This document shows positions 44,501 through 53,219 of a DNA stretch of 64,000 nucleotides, piece by piece. This DNA is from an uncultured Bacteroidales bacterium. GTDB lineage: Bacteria > Bacteroidota > Bacteroidia > Bacteroidales > UBA932. Position 1 is the stretch's first letter, and each line of letters starts with the position of its first letter. The stretch covers positions 1-64,000 of the forward strand of contig CALVAC010000005.1 in the NCBI GenBank assembly GCA_944325435.1. Reading direction: 5' to 3'. The translations under genes were made by a program, and so were the position numbers. The notes under the pieces are model-generated. The model saw nothing but the letters and a program-made list of their open reading frames with translations. It ran no database searches and was not told where the DNA came from.

Positions 44501-44818
44501 AACGGCGAGACCATCAACTATCCTCATCTTTCCGAGGGTGATGTCACAAACAAGCATAACTACCAGAATTCCACATTCTGGACAAGGGATGCCAGCTACA
44601 TCAGACTGAAGAACCTCGAGATAGGCTATACTTTCAGCGGCAGGCTTCTCAAGGCGGCAAAGATATCTTCGGCGAGGATATTCGTAAACGGCAACAACCT
44701 TTTCACATGGTCTCATATGTTGCCTGGCATCGACCCCGAGGTAGGGCAGCAGGCCACCAACCAGGAGGCATATCCTGTCACGAAGACCTATAATATCGGT
44801 TTTACAATAAAATTCTAA
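41582..44818 (+). CDS. SusC-like TonB-dependent outer-membrane glycan transporter (first)
   Basis: From the ATG at 41582 this protein has 1078 residues; an upstream GTG (41558) would only lengthen the signal region. Residues 1-36 form a signal peptide. Residues 77-150 are a carboxypeptidase-regulatory-like domain (ISGVILDSDGNPVIGAAVGL). A TonB-box-like DEVVIVAFG (157-165) leads into the plug, with RLPGLLAVQRSGEPGEDAS and SILKDASSTAVYGVRGANGV. The rest is the 22-strand barrel, ending YNIGFTIKF. With the SusD partner five bases downstream it imports oligosaccharides into the periplasm. It starts the long rightward operon. Confidence 0.96.
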   Translation: MSRLFLGKSGPRRFFIVSMLVWMLVSVCCGQNVSAETGRPAAGGVPVADLRSVSPDKPLRTATGSSAEIPQIRNRKISGVILDSDGNPVIGAAVGLQEGERLIGAVSDIDGRFELEIPEDTRKVSVTCLGFADQSVNILEDKDSYSIVMRTDSEFLDEVVIVAFGTQKKETVTGAISMVQTKELVQSPQANVSNMLVGRLPGLLAVQRSGEPGEDASTLRIRGVGTFATGEGSQEPLVMVDGIETDNFNNIDPNEIESLSILKDASSTAVYGVRGANGVILITTKRGNEGKPVISYSANFAINQFTDIRETMNAYEYTTSFNEARRYDAYISGGYTPRYTDDAIRMYWAGADPVLYPDVDWYDLMLKKSSFTTQHNVNVSGGAKRVKYFISAGYYNQQGLFDQTSLMEGYDVQSAYERFNFRSNLDFEVTKRLSIKLNISTQIETRTGNAGNTASLMDAIARANPVVSPGIVDGKIVTLGTSTDNPMKQFYQNGSKNDHRNHLNGSVNVRYHIPGVEGLYATATFSYENYYTNIQKYVKNPLMTYSVFRNSDYDLVFQPQTTEKPFSFSQSFGKYRRTYLEAGLNYTHTFGDGHNVTALLLYNQSRRVDPNLEYKVPNSYQGIVGRITYDYKNRYLLEFNVGYNGTENFAEGKRFGLFPAYSVGWVLTEEPFYPKNDILTFFKVRASYGEVGNDRIGGARFLYLPTAYVSGGQYHFGQVGSSYTQYAVLNEGQIGNPALTWERAKKTNVGVEMTLWKSRIRVAADWFLETRDNILTERKSYATLYGGIPAAVNMGRMRNSGFEIDATFRNTSGAFTYWLRGNYTFARNIIEFMDESPTPYPYKYKTGQSLGQYYGLICDGIYNTWEEVNDPNRPESSWQNDRLQPGDLIYRDVNGDGVIDDNDQVPIGYSNFPEVVYGISLGLEWKGLDFSILFQGAANVSLQYSRYYTRGFGEDFSAPRYLLDESWTWERYVNGETINYPHLSEGDVTNKHNYQNSTFWTRDASYIRLKNLEIGYTFSGRLLKAAKISSARIFVNGNNLFTWSHMLPGIDPEVGQQATNQEAYPVTKTYNIGFTIKF

Positions 44819-44823
44819 GAGAA

Positions 44824-46575
44824 ATGAAAGACATTATCATAAAGACTCTTCTGTCATTGGCGGCAGTGACATCCGTCTATGCCTGCGACTTCCTTGACAA
44901 GCCGCCGGGAGTCGATGTGACCGAGGATACCGTGTTCTCGACAGAGAGGGATTTCGAGGCTTTTCTTTATGGGACCTATATGATAGGGATACATTCAATA
45001 TATCCATACGGCTCGAATTCCAACGGAGGAGAGAATCCGAATCCTACTAATTGCATGACAGCTCCTATCACAGATGAGGGCGAAATGGCGGAGACCTGGT
45101 ACAGTGCCCAGGAATGGAATACCGGTTCAGTCCGTGCAAACAATATCATCAGTCAGGAGGATTCCCGTTTCCATCTGCGCTGGAAAGCTATCAGAAGATG
45201 CAATATCATACTTGAAAGACTGCCGGAGTCCGGTTTTTCCAGCACCGATATAGACCATTGGATGGGAGAGGCGTATTTTATCCGCGCTCTCAACAATTTC
45301 GAGATGCTCAAGAGATACGGAGGTATGCCGATAGTGGAGAACCGGCTTACGGATGATGACAATTGGAATATTCCGAGGGCCTCCCTGGCAGATTTCGTGC
45401 AGCATATCGTGGATGACTGCAACGAATCCGCGAGACTGCTTGAGGGCGTGACATACACTACATCGCAGCGTGGCCGGGTCACCGATGCTGCGGCTCTTGC
45501 CCTGAAGGCCAGGACGCTGCTGTATGCGGCAAGTCCGCTTTTCAATGCGGCACAGCCATATATGGAGTATGCGCATCCTGAGCTGGTGTGCTACGGCAAC
45601 TATGATGAGAACAGATGGGGCGATGCAGCAGAAGCAGCCAAGGCCGCTCTCGAGGCTGCCGCTGCCCAGGGTTTCTCGATTCTCGATACCGACGACCCCG
45701 AGAATGACTACCATAATATGTGGGAGGTCTATGACAACCAGGAAATCATCCTCGCGGAAAAATACAATGGCAACAGGGGCAACTGGAATGAACCATGGTG
45801 CTATATGCTGCCGGCAGGACTGTTGCTGAACGGCTGGTCCGCAGTGTGTATTCCTCACAATTTCATCCGTCTGTACGAGCGGATGGACGGGACTCCGCAG
45901 CAATGGAACGAACCGGGGCTGATCGGGCATGACCTAATGGAGAAATACGCCGAGATGGATCCGCGTTTCCGGCAGACTGTCGCCTATAACGGCTCTGCAT
46001 GGAACAGCCAGAATCCTGACATGCAGCTCTACGAAGGAGCTACCGGTATCAGCCCGACTCCTTCGAACAATGTCACAGGGGCGATAATGCACAAGCTGAT
46101 CCCGTATTCGATGACAAATTCGACCAATTACCAGATGACACCGAACGGTATCCTGTTCAGGGTCGCGGAACTTTATCTCGATTATGCGGAAGCACAGAAC
46201 GAATATGCAGGACCGACGCAGGAAGTCTATGATGCAGTCAATGTCATCCGCGACAGGGCAGGTCTCCCTGATCTTCCTGCAGGACTGGACAAGGACGAGA
46301 TGCGTGAAAGGATCAAGAACGAAAGAGCAATCGAACTGTGTTTTGAAGACCACAGGCTCTGGGATTTGAGGCGCTGGATGGATGCGGAAGAAGTTCTGGA
46401 CGGTCCGTACTACAAAGTGGTCATAACGAGGATAAGCGGTTCCGGTCTGAACCAGGTATGCGATTATGTTATATCGCAGTATGAGGAGAGGACATTCCAC
46501 CGTAACATGTATCTGCATCCCGTCCTGGAGAACGAGGTGTTCAAAGGATACATGTTCCAGAATCCGGGATGGTAG
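44824..46575 (+). CDS. SusD-like glycan-binding surface lipoprotein (first)
   Basis: This 583-residue lipoprotein has lipobox VYAC (Cys21) and the SusD/RagB start CDFLDKPPGVDVTEDTVFST. TPR-type helical stretches include YFIRALNNFEMLKRYGGMPI, typical of the family. The C-terminal part has the conserved NERAIELCFEDHRLWDLRRW segment and ends FQNPGW. It caps the SusC barrel and binds the glycan. It lies five bases from susC, and the second SusC gene follows after 30 bases. Confidence 0.96.
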   Translation: MKDIIIKTLLSLAAVTSVYACDFLDKPPGVDVTEDTVFSTERDFEAFLYGTYMIGIHSIYPYGSNSNGGENPNPTNCMTAPITDEGEMAETWYSAQEWNTGSVRANNIISQEDSRFHLRWKAIRRCNIILERLPESGFSSTDIDHWMGEAYFIRALNNFEMLKRYGGMPIVENRLTDDDNWNIPRASLADFVQHIVDDCNESARLLEGVTYTTSQRGRVTDAAALALKARTLLYAASPLFNAAQPYMEYAHPELVCYGNYDENRWGDAAEAAKAALEAAAAQGFSILDTDDPENDYHNMWEVYDNQEIILAEKYNGNRGNWNEPWCYMLPAGLLLNGWSAVCIPHNFIRLYERMDGTPQQWNEPGLIGHDLMEKYAEMDPRFRQTVAYNGSAWNSQNPDMQLYEGATGISPTPSNNVTGAIMHKLIPYSMTNSTNYQMTPNGILFRVAELYLDYAEAQNEYAGPTQEVYDAVNVIRDRAGLPDLPAGLDKDEMRERIKNERAIELCFEDHRLWDLRRWMDAEEVLDGPYYKVVITRISGSGLNQVCDYVISQYEERTFHRNMYLHPVLENEVFKGYMFQNPGW

Positions 46576-46605
46576 TCATAAGTTAAACATAGGAAACATA
46601 TTGTC

Positions 46606-49422
46606 ATGTCATTAAAATATAATATAGCATTGTCTTCCGTATTGTCCGCCTGTCTTCTGGCTGCAGGAGCCGCTGAAGCCAGGGGGGATGGCAGGCCTGA
46701 ATGGCTCCAGAGAGATTCTCTGACAGTGACCCAGCTCGGGACTGTCCCTTCCTGGTCAGTGACAGGGGCGGTATCGGCGGCGAAAGGCTCCAAACTCGAG
46801 AAGTCTTTCACTCAGAATGTCCTTAACACCCTGTACGGAGAGATACCGGGACTGACTGTCATGCAGGGCAGCGGAGAGCCCGGTGCAGATTCCCCGTCAC
46901 TCAATGCAAGGGGATACAACACTCTCGAGACTACCGACAGGTCGGTGCTGATAATTGTGGATGGCTTCGAGTCCACCCTTGACAACCTGTCTGTGCAGGA
47001 GATAGAATCAGTCTATCTGCTGAAGGATGCGACTGCAGCCGCTCTATATGGTATGAGGGCTGCCAACGGTGTCCTGTATGTGACCACAAAAAGGGGCAGC
47101 ATCAAGCCTCTGGAGATAAACTTCAGTGCGCAGGTAGGCTTCAACACTCCGTTCAAGACACCGAAGTTTGTCGATTCATATACATACGCCACTCTTTACA
47201 ACGAGGCTCTGGAGAATGATGGGCTGTCTGCGGGAGGATATGATGATGCGGCTCTCGAGGCATACAGGACTGGTTCCGACCCTTTCCTTTACCCGAATGT
47301 CAACTGGCAGGATGAACTGCTCAAGAAGATGTCCGTCCTCCAGAACTATAACCTCAATTTCAGCGGAGGCAACGGGACAGTCAGGTACTTCGCACTGTTG
47401 AACGTGTCGGACAACAATGGATTCTTCAAAGGGACTGACCCTGCTCACGAGACCAGTTCGAATTCTAAATACACCCGTTACAACATAAGGGCGAATGTGG
47501 ATGTCAACATCACGAAAAAGCTCTTGCTTAACATGACCCTTGCAGCCAACATAGCTGACCAGAAAGGTCCGGCAGGCGGAGCATATTCCATCTATAACAA
47601 GGCCGCCCTGACTCCTCCGAATGCATTCCCGGTGCATAATCCGGATAATTCCTACGGAGGAAACAGCGCGTTCAGCAACCCTGTCGGAGACCTGCTCGAG
47701 ACGGGAATGGGTTCATACAATTCCAGAAACATACAGACCAACCTCAGGCTGAGCTATGACCTTTCGGCTCTTGTAAAGGGCCTGAGCATAGCCGGGGCGT
47801 TCTCGTTCAACAACTATTTCATCGGAAACAGCAACAAGAGCAGGACATATCCGTATTTCCAGGTTGAAATGTATGATGGAGAATACTATTATAACCAGTT
47901 CAGTGAACTGACCTCCATGGAGATAGATGACTCCGGGGCAGACCAGTGGCGGAACATGAGCTTCACTGCATCCCTGAATTTCGAGAGAACCTTCTCGAAG
48001 AAGCATTATGTGTGGGCCAATGCCGAGTTCTTCAGCGATGAGGACTATAAGATGACAGACACAGATCTTAAAGATTGGCAGTTTCCGTACAGATATATCG
48101 GTGTCCGCGGCCGTGCGGCATACTCTTTTGACCAGAGGTATATGGCTGAATTCGTATTCTCATACGAGGGATCGGACCTGTATATGAAAGGCAAGAGGTT
48201 CGGGTTCTTCCCGGCTGTCTCTGTCGGCTGGATCGCTTCAAACGAAGGTTTTTTGAAGGACAATGATGTACTGACCTGGCTCAAGCTGAGGGCTTCCTGC
48301 GGAACTGTAGGCCACGCTTCCGTCATCGGGAAGAGGTATGCCTATTTCCAGGACTACAGATATAACGGAGGGTATTACAAAGGATACAACCAGACCATTG
48401 TCTCCGGCATGACCGAAGATGAGGTGGCGGACAGGAACAGGACTTGGGAGAAGGAACGCCGTTTCAACGTCGGGGTGGAACTCGGATTGTGGGACAAACT
48501 GGATTTCACTTTCGATTATTTCCTGCACAAGCGTTCCGATATCCTTGTGCCTCCTACAGGTGCAATACCTTCCGTACTCGGGATGTCCTTCTCGGAACTG
48601 AATCTCGGTCGCACCACCAACCAGGGTTTCGAGACTTCCCTGTCTTTCTATGACAGGCGCCCGTCAGGATTCGAATATTATGCAAAGGGAAATTTCTGGT
48701 TCGCGCGGAATGTGATAGACTATCAGGCCGAAGAACTCCGGCTTTATCCATATCAGGTGCGTACAGGCCATCAGATAGGTCAGCCGTTCGGACTTGTTGC
48801 CGAAGGCCTGTTCCGCGATGAGGCTGATATAGAGTCATCCCCGGTGCATACGTTCAGTGAAGTCCGTCCTGGAGACATAAAATACAGGGACATGAACGAT
48901 GACGGACAGATAGACAACCAGGATGTCTGCGCTGTCGGCAGGGGAGGCACTCCTGAATTCAGCGGCAGTCTCACAATAGGACTGAAGTTCAGGGGGTTCG
49001 ATTTCGAGGCTATGTTCTATGGTGTAGGCAACAGGACAATGTATCTGTCAGGAGCAACATACTGGAGTTTCATGAACCAGTATTCCGCTCCGGCTTCCGC
49101 TCTCGGACGCTGGACCGAGGACACCAGGGATACGGCACAGTACCCGAGGCTTTCCACGCAGGGAAACAGCAACAACACCCAGTATTCATCATTCTGGCAG
49201 AGGGACGGGTCTTTCCTCAAACTGAGGTATGTAGAGATAGGCTATACCCTTCCGGAAAGATGCAGTAGCGCGATAAGTGCCAGTGCAATCAGATTCTTTG
49301 TCAACGGAACCAACCTCTTCCGTATAGACAAGGTCAGCGGCATAGCCAATGCGGATCCCGAGAACATGAACGGCTTTCCGGCAATGAGGACAGTCAGTCT
49401 CGGGCTTAAACTCAAGTTCTGA
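46606..49422 (+). CDS. SusC-like TonB-dependent receptor without N-terminal extension (second)
   Basis: This 938-residue outer-membrane receptor has a signal peptide (SSVLSACLLAAGAAEA) and then passes almost directly to the plug (SVTGAVSAAKGSKLEKSF; GEIPGLTVMQGSGEPGADSP; YLLKDATAAALYGMRAANGV). The carboxypeptidase-regulatory-like domain present in the first SusC is missing, and no clear TonB box was recognised. The barrel ends VSLGLKLKF. It pairs with the SusD at 49450. The two pairs probably take up related oligosaccharides or different sizes. Confidence 0.93.
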   Translation: MSLKYNIALSSVLSACLLAAGAAEARGDGRPEWLQRDSLTVTQLGTVPSWSVTGAVSAAKGSKLEKSFTQNVLNTLYGEIPGLTVMQGSGEPGADSPSLNARGYNTLETTDRSVLIIVDGFESTLDNLSVQEIESVYLLKDATAAALYGMRAANGVLYVTTKRGSIKPLEINFSAQVGFNTPFKTPKFVDSYTYATLYNEALENDGLSAGGYDDAALEAYRTGSDPFLYPNVNWQDELLKKMSVLQNYNLNFSGGNGTVRYFALLNVSDNNGFFKGTDPAHETSSNSKYTRYNIRANVDVNITKKLLLNMTLAANIADQKGPAGGAYSIYNKAALTPPNAFPVHNPDNSYGGNSAFSNPVGDLLETGMGSYNSRNIQTNLRLSYDLSALVKGLSIAGAFSFNNYFIGNSNKSRTYPYFQVEMYDGEYYYNQFSELTSMEIDDSGADQWRNMSFTASLNFERTFSKKHYVWANAEFFSDEDYKMTDTDLKDWQFPYRYIGVRGRAAYSFDQRYMAEFVFSYEGSDLYMKGKRFGFFPAVSVGWIASNEGFLKDNDVLTWLKLRASCGTVGHASVIGKRYAYFQDYRYNGGYYKGYNQTIVSGMTEDEVADRNRTWEKERRFNVGVELGLWDKLDFTFDYFLHKRSDILVPPTGAIPSVLGMSFSELNLGRTTNQGFETSLSFYDRRPSGFEYYAKGNFWFARNVIDYQAEELRLYPYQVRTGHQIGQPFGLVAEGLFRDEADIESSPVHTFSEVRPGDIKYRDMNDDGQIDNQDVCAVGRGGTPEFSGSLTIGLKFRGFDFEAMFYGVGNRTMYLSGATYWSFMNQYSAPASALGRWTEDTRDTAQYPRLSTQGNSNNTQYSSFWQRDGSFLKLRYVEIGYTLPERCSSAISASAIRFFVNGTNLFRIDKVSGIANADPENMNGFPAMRTVSLGLKLKF

Positions 49423-49449
49423 TCCGGTATCATTTAAATCTGAAAAGAA

Positions 49450-51171
49450 GTGAAAAAGAATATCATATTTGCAGCGTTCGCCTTCTCCGCCATCCTGACA
49501 TCGTGTGAAGGCTATCTGGACAGGCAGATGGAGACGACACAGGATGAGGATATCACGTTCTCATCATACGAGACGGCCATCAATGTGGCATACGGTACCT
49601 ATTCGGACCTTCCTCAGGGGCTCTCCCAGATATGGGGGTCGAATGGTTCCGCGATGCTGGCCTCGGCCTCCGATGAAGCAGAATTCACCAACCAGACCCA
49701 TAGCGTGCAGAAGTTCAACACTGGGGCTTGGAGGCCTACGGACCTGCCGGACAATCCGATGTCCAACTACTATGCGGCAATACGCAGGGCATACGATTTC
49801 ATTGACAATGTCGGACGGGTAAACCACGACGATGTCAAGGACAATCCATCCCAGCCCGGTGTGTACGAGGAGAGGCTGGCCAACATAGAGCAGCTCAAGA
49901 ACGAAGTCATGCTCCTCAGGGCGTTCTATATGTTCGAGATGGTGAAGCGTTTTGGCGGCATTCCTATCATAAGCGGAAAACTTGACCAGGATGTGGACTA
50001 TTCCACCATCCAGCGCGCCTCTCTGGAGGACTGTGTGGATGAGATAGTCCGCTGGTGCGATGAGACCGCCTCGGTTCTTCCGCCGAGACAGCCGGATGCG
50101 GAACTCGGACGGCTGACCAGGGGTGCCGCCCTTGCACTAAAGAGCGAAGTGCTGCTATGGGCGGCCAGTGAACTGTGGAACAATTCATCGTGGGCTTCAG
50201 GCTATGCCCATCCAGAACTTATCTCTCTGCCTGCGGGCGACAGGGCTGCAAGGTGGAAGGCGGCTGCTGATGCAGCAAAGGCGGTAATCAACCTGATCCC
50301 GGAGGCTGGGTATGCGCTCGATGAATATTCGAATCTGTTCGGACCGACCGGATACAGAAGCAGCGAGATCATCTTCTGCAGACGGGATGGAGCCGGCAAT
50401 TCGTTCGAGAAGACCAACCTGCCTATCCACTTTGACCTTGTGACAGGAGGCAACTGTCCGTCTCAGAACCTCGTGGATCTGTTCCAGGTCAAGGTTGATG
50501 ACGATATGGCAGTCGACTTCGACTGGAGCAACCAGGATATGGTATCGGATCCGTATTCAAACAGGGACCCGCGTCTTGCAGCCTTCATCGTTACCAACAA
50601 CTCCACTTTCAAGGGAACGTCCATCCAGTGCTGGACCGGCGGACTGGACGGAGCGGGAGTCAGGAATGCTACCCCTACCGGATATTACATAAAGAAATAT
50701 GTCAACCCTGATCTGGATCTTCTGGCCGGCGCGACCTCCATTCACACATGGATATATTACCGTCTTCCGGAGATCTATCTCAACTACATAGAGGCTCTGA
50801 ACGAATACGATCCGGACAATGCCGACATAAAGATCTATTATGACCTTATCCGCGACAGGGCGGATATGCCCGGTCTTCCATCAGGGCTCGACCAGGATGA
50901 AGTGAGGAGGCTTATCCGCAATGAAAGGGCGGTGGAGCTGTGTTTCGAGGGAAAGAGATGGTTCGATCTGCGCCGATGGATGGATGAGGATGCTCTCGGT
51001 GCCGACCTGAGGGCTGTAGAGATCACGAGGAACGCAGCGGATGGGAGCTTCACGTACAAGCCATATATTCTGGAGCACCGTTCTTTCGACCCTGCGAAGA
51101 TGTGGTTTTACCCGATTCCACAGTCGGAAATCAACAAGATGCCGCACTGGGCGCAGAATCCGGGTTGGTAG
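49450..51171 (+). CDS. SusD-like glycan-binding surface lipoprotein (second)
   Basis: This 573-residue SusD/RagB lipoprotein starts with GTG at 49450 and has lipobox LTSC (Cys19), followed by EGYLDRQMETTQDEDITFSS. The family's C-terminal motifs are present: RNERAVELCFEGKRWFDLRRW and a final HWAQNPGW. It follows the second SusC by 27 bases. No ATG gives a full signal peptide, which supports the GTG start. It is not a recent copy of the first SusD; sequences differ widely outside the motifs. Confidence 0.94.
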   Translation: MKKNIIFAAFAFSAILTSCEGYLDRQMETTQDEDITFSSYETAINVAYGTYSDLPQGLSQIWGSNGSAMLASASDEAEFTNQTHSVQKFNTGAWRPTDLPDNPMSNYYAAIRRAYDFIDNVGRVNHDDVKDNPSQPGVYEERLANIEQLKNEVMLLRAFYMFEMVKRFGGIPIISGKLDQDVDYSTIQRASLEDCVDEIVRWCDETASVLPPRQPDAELGRLTRGAALALKSEVLLWAASELWNNSSWASGYAHPELISLPAGDRAARWKAAADAAKAVINLIPEAGYALDEYSNLFGPTGYRSSEIIFCRRDGAGNSFEKTNLPIHFDLVTGGNCPSQNLVDLFQVKVDDDMAVDFDWSNQDMVSDPYSNRDPRLAAFIVTNNSTFKGTSIQCWTGGLDGAGVRNATPTGYYIKKYVNPDLDLLAGATSIHTWIYYRLPEIYLNYIEALNEYDPDNADIKIYYDLIRDRADMPGLPSGLDQDEVRRLIRNERAVELCFEGKRWFDLRRWMDEDALGADLRAVEITRNAADGSFTYKPYILEHRSFDPAKMWFYPIPQSEINKMPHWAQNPGW

Positions 51172-51201
51172 ATTTAATATTTTGCAAATACGTGTAACAT
51201 T

Positions 51202-51786
51202 ATGAACAAGACAGTTATATTTTTCAGTCTGCTGGCCGTGTCGCTCTTTTCGGCGATATCCTGCTCATACAGGGAATATGCGCCTGCAGACTATCCTGAG
51301 ACAACTATCTACCAGCCGCTTGCAGTGGATGGAGTGCTCTATATAGATACCCAGACATCGGATGGGACGCTTTCTCCGACTCCGGGCCAGCCGGAGCAGT
51401 ATTCCATAGATGAGGCTGCGCGGGAGCTGGTGGTGAATATGGGGGTAGTCCAGGCCGGTGTGGAGAGAAAGACATTTCAGGTAGATATCGAACTTGACAA
51501 TTCTGCGGTAAATGAAATGATACTTGATGGTTCTCTCGGCCCGTCCACCCTGCCTCTTCCGGTATCGGCCTTTTCTTTCCCTTCTCAGGTCATGATGTAC
51601 GAGGATGCCACATATACCGCCTTTCAGCTCAGGGTAAGCCTTGACACCCTGCTTGATCCTGAATATGAAGGGAAAATGCTTGCGACAGCGGTCACTGTCA
51701 GAAGTTCCGCCGTGGAGGTCAACAGGGAGCTCGCCACCGTGGTAATATGTATCGATCCCGAATTCCTATATGATATTGTATTATGA
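51202..51786 (+). CDS. DUF1735/BT_3987-type surface lipoprotein
   Basis: This 194-residue lipoprotein has lipobox ISC at Cys21 (FSAISCSYREYAP). The mature part resembles the N-terminal beta-sandwich DUF1735 found in SusE/SGBP-like proteins: VVNMGVVQAGVERKTFQVDIELD and VSLDTLLDPEYEGKMLATAVTV. Such proteins commonly follow SusD and help hold glycan at the cell surface. Only the N-terminal domain is present; larger relatives carry extra catalytic or binding modules. The stop overlaps the next start by four bases. Confidence 0.75.
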   Translation: MNKTVIFFSLLAVSLFSAISCSYREYAPADYPETTIYQPLAVDGVLYIDTQTSDGTLSPTPGQPEQYSIDEAARELVVNMGVVQAGVERKTFQVDIELDNSAVNEMILDGSLGPSTLPLPVSAFSFPSQVMMYEDATYTAFQLRVSLDTLLDPEYEGKMLATAVTVRSSAVEVNRELATVVICIDPEFLYDIVL

Positions 51787-53192
51787 TGAAAAGTATATTG
51801 CATTATATGTCGGCTCTACTTTCAGTTATCGCGCTGTGCGTGTCATGTGCCGAGAAAGAGCCTGCTCCGGTGCCGGGTACCGGTGGCGGAGGGAGTACAT
51901 CCGGTGTACGCAACTGGTACATATCCCCGGATGGGAGCGATGACAATAACGGGACAGCCCCGGTCTTCCCCTTCAAGACATTCGACAAGGTCCTGTCTGT
52001 CATCAGCCCGGGTGATGTCGTCAACATAATGCCCGGCAGGTACGAGGCATCCGGAGCTCCTGTCATCGACCTCGAGAAACGCCACTCAGGCAAGGACGGG
52101 GAATATATAACCTTCAGGGCGTACGATGAGGATGACAGGCCGGTGCTGTACGGGTATGGCAGGGGTGTATGGAACATTGTCAGGTGCAATGCCTCGTATA
52201 TCATTCTGGATGGACTTGAGGTTGTCGGCAACAGTTCTGCGATAGCCCTGCAGGAGGCGTACGACAATGCCTACAGATACTGGGACATCACCTACAACGG
52301 AGGCTCCGGCACCATGGACTGGATCCAGACTGCTCTGTACAATACCAACGGTATCTCCGTGGGACAGGATTCAGGCGGCATAGCCCATGTTATTGTAAGG
52401 AACTGTGTCATCCATGATTGCCCCGGAGGCGGCATAGGAAGCCAGGAGGTGGATTACCTTACTGTCGAAAACAACACCGTCTACAACAACTGCTGGCGTA
52501 ACCAGTACGGATGCAGCGGGATAAGCGTCATGGGACTGTACAACAGCGATGCCAACGAGGATGAATACAAGATAATAATCCGTGGCAATACCTGCTACAA
52601 TAACCGCAACGAGGTACCTTGGGCCAACAGCAACTTCAGGCTTTCCGATGGAAACGGGATTATCGTAGATGTTAACAACGCGGATGACCAGATAACCGGA
52701 CCTTACAGGGGCAGGATGCTGATATACAACAATGTGTCTTTCTTCAACGGAGGTTCCGGAATCCACACCTTCAAGGCCGAGAATGTGGATATAATCAACA
52801 ATACCGCATACTGCAATTCACAGAAGTTCGATGATGGAAACTGGGCGGAGATATTTTCCAACCAGTGCCGCAATGTCAATATAGTGAACAATATAATGTA
52901 TGCGAAAGATGGTGGCTGCTGCAATACCGTGCCTGTAAATCCCGACTCTGAGATTTATGAGAACAATCTCTATTTCAACGGAGAGGTACGTGTTATGGGG
53001 ATAAACGGGAAAGTGGCAGATCCGAAGTTTGTCGCTCCGACGACGGAATCACTCAATTCGGATTTCCATCTCCTCGAAGGCAGTCCGGCCATAGGGGCAG
53101 GCACCTTCAAGGAATATATGCCGGAGACAGACAGGGATGGGATATCAAGAGAAGGCAGGATAGATGCCGGTGCTTATCAATATGTGGAGTAA
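51783..53192 (+). CDS. Right-handed beta-helix lipoprotein, polysaccharide-lyase-like
   Basis: This 469-residue lipoprotein has lipobox VSC at Cys22, followed by a Gly/Ser linker. The mature start WYISPDGSDDNNGTAPVFPFKTFDKVLS is the common opening of PL9/PL6-like and DUF1565 beta-helices (seen in blocks WYISPDGSDDNNGTA and PFKTFDKVLS). Repeats with NNTVYNN, NNVSFFN and NNTAYCN ladders follow, then a C-terminal ending DAGAYQYVE typical of choice-of-anchor-Q proteins. A lyase or hydrolase acting on acidic sugar is likely, but catalytic residues cannot be assigned. It shares many motifs with the next gene and overlaps the previous one. Confidence 0.75.
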   Translation: MMKSILHYMSALLSVIALCVSCAEKEPAPVPGTGGGGSTSGVRNWYISPDGSDDNNGTAPVFPFKTFDKVLSVISPGDVVNIMPGRYEASGAPVIDLEKRHSGKDGEYITFRAYDEDDRPVLYGYGRGVWNIVRCNASYIILDGLEVVGNSSAIALQEAYDNAYRYWDITYNGGSGTMDWIQTALYNTNGISVGQDSGGIAHVIVRNCVIHDCPGGGIGSQEVDYLTVENNTVYNNCWRNQYGCSGISVMGLYNSDANEDEYKIIIRGNTCYNNRNEVPWANSNFRLSDGNGIIVDVNNADDQITGPYRGRMLIYNNVSFFNGGSGIHTFKAENVDIINNTAYCNSQKFDDGNWAEIFSNQCRNVNIVNNIMYAKDGGCCNTVPVNPDSEIYENNLYFNGEVRVMGINGKVADPKFVAPTTESLNSDFHLLEGSPAIGAGTFKEYMPETDRDGISREGRIDAGAYQYVE

Positions 53193-53219
53193 TCATTAAA
53201 ATCCTAACAGAATCAGACA

